Assembly (NCBI GenBank): GCA_003243445.1
Contig: QFQQ01000015.1
Span: 34,693-98,692 of the forward strand
Origin: Citrobacter freundii
GTDB lineage: Bacteria; Bacteroidota; Bacteroidia; Chitinophagales; Chitinophagaceae
Direction: 5' to 3'
Length of the DNA stretch: 64,000 nt
Part shown: piece by piece, positions 36,299 to 45,040 of the stretch
How the letters are laid out: each line of letters starts with the position of its first letter
Position numbering within the stretch: the stretch's first letter is position 1
Program-made: the position numbers and the translations under genes
Notes under the pieces: model-generated
Seen by the model: only the letters and a program-made list of their open reading frames with translations
Database searches by the model: none
What the model was told of the DNA's origin: nothing

Positions 36299-37300
36299 TC
36301 AAAGCGATTGCCCCTCTACCAGCACCGCATCAACCTTCAGGTTCTGAATAAAACTGCTGCCCGACAGGCAAGCCATCATACGGCTGTAAGCAAGTTTCCC
36401 CAGCTTATAACCGCTTGTTTCCACAAACGTGATATCAGGATAATAATAATGCGGAAGTATGCCATTACTGATAGCGATCACACCAAGTTCATCCGGAAGG
36501 GAAAGTTTCAATTGCTGCACTGCTTTCATTACTCCGGTCAGGATCTCATCACTCATGCAGAAGACGGCATCGGGTCTTTTTGCCTGTTGCAAGGCTGTCA
36601 GTGCCACCGTGTAGGCTTCGGCATTTGTATCGGCTTCAGCAAAGACAAGCTTTGTTTTACGAAGGCCTTGTTGTCCGAAAAAATCTTTGTAAGATTTTAG
36701 TCGTTCCTGTGTGATGGACATACGGCTATTGCCAAACACAGAAAGAATATGTTTCTTTTTCTTTTGGTAGAGCGTGGCAGCGGCCAGCTCGGCGGCCTTC
36801 CTGTCATCCATGCAGATCCTGTTGCAAACGATCTCTGCGGAAGGAACTTTATCAATAAAAATAACTTTAATGCCGGCTTCCTGCAATTTGAGGAAGCTGG
36901 TGATATCGCTTGTGCCCTTCGTGATCGCAGCAAACACGCCGGAGACGCGATTCTGTTTGCAGAACCGGATATTCATCAGTTCAATTGCCGGATCATCGCT
37001 TGACTGAAGAATCAACAATGAATACCCGTGCCTCCGTGCTTCTTCTTCCAGCGAAGAGATCACAGAGTCATAAAAAAAATTGCTGATGTCGGGAACGATC
37101 AGTCCAAATACCTTGCTGTTATTGGTGCGCAGGTTGATCGCATAAGTGTTGGGTTCGTATTCCATCATCTGCGCCAGTTCCCAGACCCGCTTTCTGGTAA
37201 ACTCGGAAATATCCGGATGATTTTTCAGCGCCCGGGATACCGTTGAAATACTTAATCCAAGGCTGGCTGACAGCTTCTTTAGTGTAGTATTTGCTTTCAT
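36299..37300 (-). CDS. LacI-family transcriptional regulator
   Basis: 333 residues. The N-terminal HTH (TLKKLSASLGLSISTVSRAL) and hinge (RKRVWELAQMMEYEPN) are followed by a periplasmic-binding-protein-like effector domain (residues about 60-330) with VFGLIVPDISNFFYDSV, AVFCMSDEILTGVMKA and ITFVETSGYKLGKLAYS. It is divergent from the TonB receptor of the sucrose locus, with LacI-like operator half-sites in between. It most likely controls that locus in response to sucrose, fructose or a derivative; the effector is inference. Confidence 0.92.
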   Translation of the reverse strand: MKANTTLKKLSASLGLSISTVSRALKNHPDISEFTRKRVWELAQMMEYEPNTYAINLRTNNSKVFGLIVPDISNFFYDSVISSLEEEARRHGYSLLILQSSDDPAIELMNIRFCKQNRVSGVFAAITKGTSDITSFLKLQEAGIKVIFIDKVPSAEIVCNRICMDDRKAAELAAATLYQKKKKHILSVFGNSRMSITQERLKSYKDFFGQQGLRKTKLVFAEADTNAEAYTVALTALQQAKRPDAVFCMSDEILTGVMKAVQQLKLSLPDELGVIAISNGILPHYYYPDITFVETSGYKLGKLAYSRMMACLSGSSFIQNLKVDAVLVEGQSL

Positions 37301-37453
37301 GATGGTGATCGTTATGATGGCGTTATCATGTTAAAAGCAAATGCCCGTCAGTGCCCGGATGATGATGATGATGTGGTAAGGCAATCCGGATTGATCTGCG
37401 GCATCGCTTCAGCATGCATAACGTCAACAAGCTACAATAAAGTTTTTTTGCAC

Positions 37454-37490
37454 CGCAAACATTTTCGCAAACATTACCGCAAACGTTTGC
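37454..37490. promoter_or_regulatory. LacI-type operator cluster
   Basis: Three direct half-sites, CCGCAAACATT, TCGCAAACATT and CCGCAAACGTT, spaced 12-14 bp apart. The last is completed to GCAAACGTTTGC, a perfect 12-bp palindrome (37479-37490) with the CG centre typical of LacI/GalR operators. It lies between divergent lacI and the TonB receptor, about 93 bp before the receptor ATG. A TATGTTTG that fits the Bacteroidota -7 pattern TAnnTTTG occurs at 37536-37543, downstream. Confidence 0.7.
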
Positions 37491-37582
37491 AGGTTGGCGG
37501 GTATTCCCGGCATGCAGAAAGCGCCCCCTGCGTATTATGTTTGACAAACGATTACTTAATTTTCTTCATCAAAACAAGCCAT

Positions 37583-40201
37583 ATGAAAGGTCGACTGCTT
37601 ATCGCGTTCCTTCTGTTCATGCTGAAACTGTCTGCACAGTCCCCGGTTATCAGGGGCAGCATTACCAACGAAAAAAATACACCTCTTGCAGGAGCCACCA
37701 TCCTGTTTCAGCCTTCAGGCAAATCCATTATGTCTGGTCAGGACGGCAGTTTTAGTTTTTCAGAGCCAGGGCTTTCCGGCATTATTACATTACGTATTTC
37801 ATACACCGGTTACGCAGCTGTGGAGCGGCAGATCGATCTGTCGCAGGGTGCTCCAGCCGAATTGATCATTGTAATGAAAAGTGATGTGCTCGCCCTTACA
37901 GATATTGTAGTCGTGGGAAACACCGGTAACCGGAACAAACTTAATTCCAGCGTATCCGTCAGCACCATCCGGCAGGAAGATCTCCAGCAATCAGCTCCGC
38001 GCACCACGGCCGAAATATTCCGGTCCATTCCCGGCATTAAAGCAGAAGCATCGGGCGGAGACGGTAATACCAATATCACTGTCCGGGGCGTGCCGATATC
38101 TGCGGGCGGTTCCAAATATTTGCAGCTCCACGAAGACGGGTTGCCGGTATTGCAATTTGGTGATATGTCTTTCGCCACGGCTGATATCTTTCTCCGCGCT
38201 GATCAAAGCATCAGTCGCATCGAAGCAATACGCGGCGGTTCCGCCTCTGTTCTGGCGACTAATTCGCCGGCCGGTATCATCAATTTCGTGAGCAGGACCG
38301 GTACGACCGAAGGTGGTAGTGTTGCGCTTACGACCGGTCTTGACTATGGAACTTTCCGTACGGATTTTAATTATGGCGGCCCGGTCAGCAATGGCTGGAG
38401 TTATCACGCCGGAGGTTTTTACCGTATAGGTGAGGGGCCGCGTACCGCAGGCTTCAGCGCCAACAATGGCGGCCAGTTGAAAATGAATCTTACCAAACAA
38501 TTTGATAAAGGGTATATCCGCTTTTATACAAAATACCTGAATGATCGTGCTGCGGCCTACATGCCCATGCCTATCGAAGTAACGGGAACCAACAAGTCTC
38601 CTCATTATTCATCACTGGCAGGATTTGATGCGAAGAACGGTGCATTACAAAGTCCTTACCTGATGCAGGATTTTGGAACAGGAGTGGACGGTCAGCTCCG
38701 CAATGCCAGTGTGGCCGATGGTATGCATCCTGTTTCAACATCAGCAGGTGTAGAACTCAGCTTTAACCTCGGTAACGGATTCAAAGTAGAGAACCGCGGA
38801 CGATATGCGGTCAACAGCGGCCGGTTCATTGCGCCGTTCCCCGCAAGTGTTGGTTCCACATCTTCTATCCTGGGCACCATTGCAGGTGCTACCGGCTGGA
38901 ACCTGGCAGGCGCAAGTCTTTCTTATGCCAACGGAGGCGCAGCCTACACCGGCACGCAGGCAATGATCATTCACATGTTTGATGTAGAGCTGAACAACTT
39001 CAACAATTTTGCGAATGACTTTAAACTGTCCAAATCTTTCAAAGGCGGTAACGTGGTTGCCGGTTTTTATAAGTCGTTTCAGCATGTTGGCATGAGCTGG
39101 TTGTGGAACTCATACCTGACTGATGTAAATGGCAATGGCCTGCAACCGCTGCTTATTAAAAATGCCGCACAGACAGTAATGAACCCGCAGGGACAGTTTG
39201 CCTACGGCACACCGGTTTGGGGAAACCTGAAACGCAATTACGATACTCGGTATGATATTGCTGCTCCCTATGTGAACCTTTCATATGAACTCAACGATCA
39301 ACTGACTTTTGACGGAGGACTGCGCTGGGATATCGGTAACGTGACAGGTACTTATACCGGCGGATCAGCAGCACAGAAAGATATGAATGGCGATGGCGTG
39401 ATCGCACCCAATGAAACAAAGGTGGAAAGCATTGATTATACGACCACCAAACCGGTGAACTATGATTATAACTATGCATCCTATTCCCTTGGCCTGAACT
39501 ATAAACTGGATGGTACCAAAGCTATTTTCGGGCGTTACAGCAGTGGTGCTACTACAAAAGCAGACCGCATCCTCTTTACCAATAATATTCTTGCTAATGG
39601 AGATGCGCGTGGCGTCAAAGATGCGATCCAGCAGGCGGAACTCGGTTTTAAAGGGAACTTCCAGCATTTCGGGATCTTTGTGACCGGCTTCTATGGCCGC
39701 ATCAATGAACAGGGTGGATTTGAGGCGACAACGCAACGCGTGATCGAGAACCATTACAAATCGATGGGGGTGGAACTGGAACTGGCAGCAAGATTCCAGG
39801 CACTGGAAATAAAAGGCGGGTTAACCTTTACACATGCCGAGATCACGGATGGCTCGAATAAAGGCAACCGTCCCCGCCGCCAGGCACCCGTGATCTACAA
39901 CCTGATACCAACGTACACGCATGGGTCTTTCAGCGCAGGCATTGCCGCTATCGGAACCTCCGGCTCTTATGCACAGGATGACAACCAGCTTAAATTCCGT
40001 GGATATGTATTGATCAATCCGTTCGTGCGTTACAAATTTGGTCAGTCACTGGCTGTATCAGTAAATGGAAACAACGTTTTCAATACACTGGGTATAACAG
40101 AAGCAGAGGAAGGTGCTATCACTGAAGGTGTTTCCAATATCATCCGCGCCCGTTCCGTGACCGGCAGAACGATTTCCGCGACGATCTCTTATAGCTTTTA
40201 A
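37583..40201 (+). CDS. TonB-dependent receptor of the sucrose locus
   Basis: Start set at the ATG giving MKGRLLIAFLLFMLKLSAQ (signal peptide); the open frame extends 85 codons upstream across the operators, which is not credible. 872 residues: a CarboxypepD_reg-like domain (about 22-100; ITNEKNTPLAGATILF), a plug with IVVVGNTGNRNKLNSSVSVS and TTAEIFRSIPGIKAEASGG, then a 22-strand barrel ending in an aromatic (ISYSF). No STN domain, no SusD partner. It probably carries sucrose or a sucrose-containing oligosaccharide through the outer membrane. It is first of a set with MFS, invertase and fructokinase, separated from them by a hairpin. Confidence 0.9.
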   Translation: MKGRLLIAFLLFMLKLSAQSPVIRGSITNEKNTPLAGATILFQPSGKSIMSGQDGSFSFSEPGLSGIITLRISYTGYAAVERQIDLSQGAPAELIIVMKSDVLALTDIVVVGNTGNRNKLNSSVSVSTIRQEDLQQSAPRTTAEIFRSIPGIKAEASGGDGNTNITVRGVPISAGGSKYLQLHEDGLPVLQFGDMSFATADIFLRADQSISRIEAIRGGSASVLATNSPAGIINFVSRTGTTEGGSVALTTGLDYGTFRTDFNYGGPVSNGWSYHAGGFYRIGEGPRTAGFSANNGGQLKMNLTKQFDKGYIRFYTKYLNDRAAAYMPMPIEVTGTNKSPHYSSLAGFDAKNGALQSPYLMQDFGTGVDGQLRNASVADGMHPVSTSAGVELSFNLGNGFKVENRGRYAVNSGRFIAPFPASVGSTSSILGTIAGATGWNLAGASLSYANGGAAYTGTQAMIIHMFDVELNNFNNFANDFKLSKSFKGGNVVAGFYKSFQHVGMSWLWNSYLTDVNGNGLQPLLIKNAAQTVMNPQGQFAYGTPVWGNLKRNYDTRYDIAAPYVNLSYELNDQLTFDGGLRWDIGNVTGTYTGGSAAQKDMNGDGVIAPNETKVESIDYTTTKPVNYDYNYASYSLGLNYKLDGTKAIFGRYSSGATTKADRILFTNNILANGDARGVKDAIQQAELGFKGNFQHFGIFVTGFYGRINEQGGFEATTQRVIENHYKSMGVELELAARFQALEIKGGLTFTHAEITDGSNKGNRPRRQAPVIYNLIPTYTHGSFSAGIAAIGTSGSYAQDDNQLKFRGYVLINPFVRYKFGQSLAVSVNGNNVFNTLGITEAEEGAITEGVSNIIRARSVTGRTISATISYSF

Positions 40202-40226
40202 ATATCGGCTTGCACATGCCCGATCT

Positions 40227-40279
40227 CCCGCATGATCTTACCGGTGATAAAATACTACAAGCCGGTAAGATCATACGGG
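40227..40279 (+). terminator. Long hairpin between receptor and MFS genes
   Basis: Arms CCCGCATGATCTTACCGG and CCGGTAAGATCATACGGG pair over 18 bp with a single mismatch, around a 17-nt loop, followed by AAAAAGATAG. It begins 25 bp after the receptor stop and ends 101 bp before the MFS start. It could end most receptor transcripts or stabilise them; downstream genes may have their own promoter in the remaining gap. Confidence 0.55.
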
Positions 40280-40380
40280 AAAAAGATAGACCGGCCTGTC
40301 CGGATGGTAATGGTTCAACGAAGTCTTATAAAATGAAACATTTTCAAGGCGGCAGAAATCGCTAACTTATACTGTTGAAG

Positions 40381-41712
40381 ATGAACAAGCAAAAATTGAA
40401 GATACCGTTCCGGGCCATCATCAACATGAACGTGGGCTTCTTTGGGATCCAATACAGTTTTGGATTGCAGCAGACCAACATGACGCCGATCTATTCCTTT
40501 CTTGGCGCCAACCCTGAGCAGATCCCTTTATTGAACCTCGCTGGGCCAATGACAGGATTGATCGTGCAGCCGATCATTGGTGCATTGAGTGATAAGACCA
40601 CCAGCCGCTTCGGTAGACGCCGCCCTTATTTTTTGGTAGGCGCCATCATCTGCAGCATCTGCCTGCTGGCCATGCCATTCAGCCAAAGTCTTTGGATGGC
40701 CGCCGGTCTGCTCTGGATCCTGGATGCAGCCAACAACATGACCATGGAACCTTACCGGGCTTTCATCAGTGATCAGCTTCCGCCTGAACAGCATGCATCA
40801 GGTTTTTTAAGTCAGAGTTTTTTTACCGGACTTGGCATCACCCTTGCCAATCTTACACCGGGAATACTCGTGAGCCTGGGACTGATCAGTCTTAATGCGC
40901 GCAGCAGCAATCATATCACCTATACAACTTATGCGGCTTTTTTGATCGGAGCGGTTGTCTCTATCGGGACCATTCTTTATTCGGTGATGACGACGAAAGA
41001 GGAACCGATGAGCGCGGAAGAAAAACAACAACTGAGCCTGCAGCCGGGTGGTATTGGTAGGATATTCCGTGATATTTTTTCAGCGATCAGGGAGATGCCT
41101 GCAACGATGAAACAACTGGGCGTTGTATACCTGTTCAACTGGTATGCGATGTTTGTTTACTGGCAGTTCATCACCCTTTGCCTGGCAAGGACCATTTACC
41201 AGACAAACGATCCTTCTTCGGAAGGATTCAGTTCGGCGCAACTGCTGACCGGTACCGTAAACGGCATGTATAACATTGTAACATTCTGCACTGCCTTTGC
41301 ACTGGCATGGATTGCCCGGAAGAAAGGCGCGACCCTTACTCATGCAGGAAGTTTATTGCTCGCGGGAGCCGGGTTGTTGCTGCTGCCCTTTATCCATTCA
41401 TCCGCTTTGTTATTCATCCCGATGATCGGGTTGGGGATCGGATGGGCGAGTATGATGGGCACACCTTATGTGATCCTCGCAGGCAGTATTCCGCAGGAAC
41501 GCAATGGTGTCTATATGGGTATTCTGAACATGTTCATTGTATTGCCCATGCTGCTGGAGACGATCTCTTTCCGGTTTATTTATGCGCACGTATTGAACAG
41601 TGATCCGGTGAATGCCATCCGCTTCGCGGGAAGCCTGATCATCATAGCGGGTATCATTACTTTTTTTATCAGATCACATACTGCAAAACAAAAAGTCATT
41701 GGCTTCAACTAA
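40381..41712 (+). CDS. MFS sugar transporter (SLC45/sucrose-symporter-like)
   Basis: Start at the ATG giving MNKQKLKIPF; a TTG two codons upstream is less likely. 443 residues and twelve membrane helices. GALSDKTTSRFGRRRPYFLV matches the RxGRRRP loop of sucrose/H+ symporters (SLC45, GPH-like), and NNMTMEPYRAFISDQLP is the matching TM4-5 part. The family moves sucrose or maltose inward with protons. The next genes are a neutral invertase and a fructokinase, so sucrose is the most likely substrate. Its stop is eight bases before the invertase ATG. Confidence 0.88.
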   Translation: MNKQKLKIPFRAIINMNVGFFGIQYSFGLQQTNMTPIYSFLGANPEQIPLLNLAGPMTGLIVQPIIGALSDKTTSRFGRRRPYFLVGAIICSICLLAMPFSQSLWMAAGLLWILDAANNMTMEPYRAFISDQLPPEQHASGFLSQSFFTGLGITLANLTPGILVSLGLISLNARSSNHITYTTYAAFLIGAVVSIGTILYSVMTTKEEPMSAEEKQQLSLQPGGIGRIFRDIFSAIREMPATMKQLGVVYLFNWYAMFVYWQFITLCLARTIYQTNDPSSEGFSSAQLLTGTVNGMYNIVTFCTAFALAWIARKKGATLTHAGSLLLAGAGLLLLPFIHSSALLFIPMIGLGIGWASMMGTPYVILAGSIPQERNGVYMGILNMFIVLPMLLETISFRFIYAHVLNSDPVNAIRFAGSLIIIAGIITFFIRSHTAKQKVIGFN

Positions 41713-41719
41713 TAAAAGA

Positions 41720-42910
41720 ATGCATCATAATACGCAGGCATATCAACAGAGCATCGCGCTGCTGCGACAGGCTTCATCTCCCGGTGGGTTTGTGGCGGCC
41801 GTACAGCAACATGATAACTATCGAAGGGTTTGGACAAGAGATGGTGTTGTCTGCAGCCTGGCTGCCTTGTTGTCTGAAGACAGGGAACTGATCGCTACCG
41901 CGGCAGCAACCATTCAAACGATCTTTCAGCATCAGCATGCAGATGGTTTTATGCCGAGCAATGTTGATATAGAAACAGGCAAAGTCAGTTACGGCGGTAT
42001 TGTTGGCCGCGCTGACAATCCATGCTGGGCTGTAATTGGTCTTTGTCAATACACCTTGTTGACACAGGACCTTTCACTGAGCAAACGATACCTTCCTGCT
42101 GTAGAGCATTGCTTCCGCCTGCTGACGGCATGGGAATTCAATGGCCGCCATTTGCTGTATGTTCCGCAAAGCGGTGACTGGGCCGATGAATACATTCAGC
42201 ATGGCTATATATTATTTGAGCAACTCCTGCGGATCTGGGCACTCGAACTGGCAGGAGAGGTGTATGGCCGAAGCGAATGGATAGGAAAAGCAGCAAAGAT
42301 CCGGAAGGTGGTACAGGATAATTACTGGCCCCGTGATGAAAGCAAGGCTTATTTCGCCAATCTTTATTCCAAACAACGGGATGCGTTCCGCGGCTACTGG
42401 CTGATGGGATTCAATCCATCCCGCGTGTATCCTTATTTTGATCTGCAGGCCAATTCACTCGCGATCCTGCTGAAGCTTGGAGACGAAGAAAAAATGGAAG
42501 GGCAAGTGGCGACTTACATGAAGCAACTGCTGGCAAAATATCATAACAATATGCTGCCCTCTTTTTACCCAGCTATTCTTGATACGGATGAAGACATGAA
42601 AGAGCTCCGCAACAATTTCGCGTATCAATTCCGCAATAAGCCGAATCAATTTCATAATGGTGGTCTCTGGCCGGTATGGAATGGATTGGCTGTACAGGCA
42701 TTGCAATCTGCCGGCGAAATCGAAGCCGCGCGTACACTAACGGCCGGCATACATGCAGGCAACCAACAGGAAGGGAATAGTTTCAATGAGTGCCATGACG
42801 GATCAACTGCCGCTCCCTGCGGAGTGGCTTATTGTGCCTGGAGCGCAGCCGGTGCTGTGTTTGCTGAGAAGGCACTTGAAGGAAAAAAACTGATCAACCT
42901 ATTTTCATAA
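41720..42910 (+). CDS. GH100-type alkaline/neutral invertase
   Basis: Start at ATG giving MHHNTQAYQQ, just after the MFS stop; a TTG seven codons upstream overlaps that gene. 396 residues, no signal peptide, so cytoplasmic. YRRVWTRDGVV, GYIL-type helices and QSGDWADEYIQHGY (Asp154 candidate acid), plus SFNECHDGSTAAPCG, match the (alpha/alpha)6 barrel of GH100, where the corresponding plant motif is WPEYYDG and supplies the catalytic Glu (here about E357). It should split sucrose to glucose and fructose. Somewhat shorter than cyanobacterial and plant forms (about 450-550). Confidence 0.8.
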   Translation: MHHNTQAYQQSIALLRQASSPGGFVAAVQQHDNYRRVWTRDGVVCSLAALLSEDRELIATAAATIQTIFQHQHADGFMPSNVDIETGKVSYGGIVGRADNPCWAVIGLCQYTLLTQDLSLSKRYLPAVEHCFRLLTAWEFNGRHLLYVPQSGDWADEYIQHGYILFEQLLRIWALELAGEVYGRSEWIGKAAKIRKVVQDNYWPRDESKAYFANLYSKQRDAFRGYWLMGFNPSRVYPYFDLQANSLAILLKLGDEEKMEGQVATYMKQLLAKYHNNMLPSFYPAILDTDEDMKELRNNFAYQFRNKPNQFHNGGLWPVWNGLAVQALQSAGEIEAARTLTAGIHAGNQQEGNSFNECHDGSTAAPCGVAYCAWSAAGAVFAEKALEGKKLINLFS

Positions 42911-42914
42911 CAAG

Positions 42915-43796
42915 ATGGACAAAAAAATACTGGCTATCGGTGAATTACTGATCGATGGCATTACTGATTCACCTGTTGAGGATCTTTCACAGGCAACTGC
43001 GTTGAAGTTGTATCCCGGTGGAAGCCCGGGTAACTTCTCCCGGTATCTCCATCGTTTGGGCATACCGGTCCGGCTTGTAGCAACGGTCGGTCAGGATGGC
43101 TTTGGAAAGATCTTGTTACAAAGAGTGCAGGAGGAGGGTATCGATATAGCAGGCATCCATCAAAGTAAAAGATATCACACATCTTTTATCGCGGTAGCCC
43201 GTACAAGCCATACCCCTGATTTTATCGCCTACCGTGATGCAGATATGCATATCGGAAAAGTGAATGAGTCGCTTATTGGTGCTTCATCACTTGTGCATAC
43301 TACGGCATTTGCACTGAGCCGTGACCCCGCAAGGAAGAATATCTTACAGGCTTTAGAAACCGCTTCTCAGCAGGGGATCCCTGTATCGGTCGACTGGAAC
43401 TATGCAACGCCGATCTGGGGAACGGAGAATGAAAGTGCGCAGGTATTTGCAAAGCTTCAGCAGTTCCGCCCGCTGTTCAAATTCAGTCTCGATGATGTTG
43501 AACGATTTACCGGTAGGAAAACTATCGCTGAAGCCTGCGATTGGCTGGACTCGATAGAAAGCACCTGTATTTGCCTGACCTGCGGAAGCCAGGGAGTTTA
43601 TTACAGATCTATGGATACATCATGGCAATTTCAACCAGCAGAAAAAATTGAAGTGAAGAATGCTACCGGTGCCGGAGATGCTTTCTGGGCAGGATTCATC
43701 AGTACTTATGCAGAACATTTTTTCCTGGAATATGCTGTTACGAAAGGCATCCGTGTGGCTTCAATGCAACTTCAGAATAAATGGCAGACTGTTTAA
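42915..43796 (+). CDS. PfkB-family fructokinase
   Basis: 293 residues. The N-terminal PfkB signature LYPGGSPGNFSRYLHRLG and the C-terminal one NATGAGDAFWAGF (catalytic Asp255) are both present; LVATVGQDGFGKIL and ICLTCGSQGVYYRS are also family segments. It would phosphorylate fructose released by the invertase, four bases upstream of its ATG, and feed glycolysis. Ribokinase- or 2-keto-3-deoxygluconate-kinase-type relatives look similar, but the neighbours favour fructose. Last gene of the sucrose locus. Confidence 0.88.
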   Translation: MDKKILAIGELLIDGITDSPVEDLSQATALKLYPGGSPGNFSRYLHRLGIPVRLVATVGQDGFGKILLQRVQEEGIDIAGIHQSKRYHTSFIAVARTSHTPDFIAYRDADMHIGKVNESLIGASSLVHTTAFALSRDPARKNILQALETASQQGIPVSVDWNYATPIWGTENESAQVFAKLQQFRPLFKFSLDDVERFTGRKTIAEACDWLDSIESTCICLTCGSQGVYYRSMDTSWQFQPAEKIEVKNATGAGDAFWAGFISTYAEHFFLEYAVTKGIRVASMQLQNKWQTV

Positions 43797-43937
43797 CAGG
43801 AATCAATAATATCCGTAGATCATTTTCAGTTTCATCAAGCCTGGTATGAGACGCACAGGTCCTATGGAGATTCAGCCATTCTTTGCTTATTACGCGACAG
43901 GATTACATTACTCATCAAACACTGTTTGTTCCCGCAA

Positions 43938-44151
43938 TTAACTAACCCAACTTGCTGGATATTACCCTACAGTCGTTCGATGGCCGATGACTGATGGTCG
44001 ACTTAACGCCATCGAAGAGACATAACCCGGTAATAGAGCGATGGTATGGTCGATAAGATGAATGATCTTCAGCCAAAAAGGAGGAAATCGGCCATCGGTC
44101 ATCGGGCATCGAACTGCCTGGAGTTTATAACTAGCAAGTTGGGTTAACTAA
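43938..44151. repeat. Family 2 TIR element, copy 1 (214 bp)
   Basis: Begins TTAACTAACCCAACTTGCTG and ends CTAGCAAGTTGGGTTAACTA. Inside, GTTCGATGGCCGATGACTG (about 43974) and its complement GGTCATCGGGCATCGAAC (about 44097) extend the inverted repeat, so one strand could fold into a long stem. The right end overlaps the last codons and stop (44144-44146) of the AraC gene. The rest of the gap before it (43797-43937) holds nothing recognised. Confidence 0.85.
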
Positions 44152-45031
44152 ACGCCTGACGGAATTCCAGCGGTGATAAATTTGTTTTCTTTTTGAAAAG
44201 TGTGCTAAAGGATTGCGCGTGTTCAAAGCCCAGTGCATAAGCGATCTCGCTGACGGAAAGACTTGTAGTGGAAAGTTTTTCCTTTGCTTTCGCGATCAGT
44301 TTTTCATGAATATGTTGCTGTGTGTTCTGCCCGGTATGGATCCGGAGCAGATCGCTGAGATAGTTGGGTGACAGGTTCATCTGCGCAGCAATATCCTGTA
44401 CCGTGAGTAAGCCCTGTACATCGCTATTAAAGTGTTCATCGATCAGCTGCTCAAACCTGGTCAGCAATGAGGAATTATTATTCTTCCGGGTCAGGAATTG
44501 CCGCTCATAAAAACGGTTGGAGTATTTAAGTAGGCTCTCTATATGCGTCAGAATGATCTCCTGGGTATGCTTATCGATGTGCCGGCATTCCTTATCGATT
44601 TTATGGAGGATCGTGATCAGGTCATCTTCTTCCTCTGCAGACAGGTGCAATGCTTCGTGAACGGCGTAATCGAAGAAGCCATAACTATGAATACTGTTCG
44701 CCAGCGGATGCTTCAACAGAAAGTCGGGGTGAAAGATCAGGAGATAACCGGACCCGCATTCCGTGTTCTGCAGGTCCAGTTGTTGCACCTGGTTAGGTGC
44801 GGTAAAACTCAATACACCTTTATCATAATCGTAATGCTGCTGTCCATACCTGATCTTGCCTTTAGCGTCGCGTTTGAGTGCCACGCAATAAAAGCGGTTG
44901 ACAAAACCTTTCCAGATCTCATCTTCCAAAAAAACGCTTTCTGCCAGGTTGATCACGCTTACCAGTGGGTGGCGGGGTTCTGGCAATGAGAGCAAGCGAT
45001 GAAATTCCGATATGGAGTTAATGGCATTCAT
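44144..45031 (-). CDS. AraC-family regulator (paralogue 1)
   Basis: 295 residues. An N-terminal cupin-like effector part and a C-terminal double HTH: DIAAQMNLSPNYLSDLLRIH and LSVSEIAYALGFEHAQSFST, ending LSPLEFRQAFS. It is closely similar to the AraC gene at 51486, sharing TQQHIHEKLI, KAKEKLSTTSL and the ending pattern. It starts nine bases after the aldo/keto reductase stop, so they are probably co-transcribed. Its stop lies in a family 2 repeat. Members of this type often respond to small oxidised or reactive compounds; the ligand here is unknown. Confidence 0.92.
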   Translation of the reverse strand: MNAINSISEFHRLLSLPEPRHPLVSVINLAESVFLEDEIWKGFVNRFYCVALKRDAKGKIRYGQQHYDYDKGVLSFTAPNQVQQLDLQNTECGSGYLLIFHPDFLLKHPLANSIHSYGFFDYAVHEALHLSAEEEDDLITILHKIDKECRHIDKHTQEIILTHIESLLKYSNRFYERQFLTRKNNNSSLLTRFEQLIDEHFNSDVQGLLTVQDIAAQMNLSPNYLSDLLRIHTGQNTQQHIHEKLIAKAKEKLSTTSLSVSEIAYALGFEHAQSFSTLFKKKTNLSPLEFRQAFS

Positions 45032-45040
45032 ACAACGAAT

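Noticed and set aside
37328..37582. N-terminal 85-residue extension of the TonB receptor
   Set aside because: It would run through the operator array and lacks similarity; the signal peptide starts at 37583.
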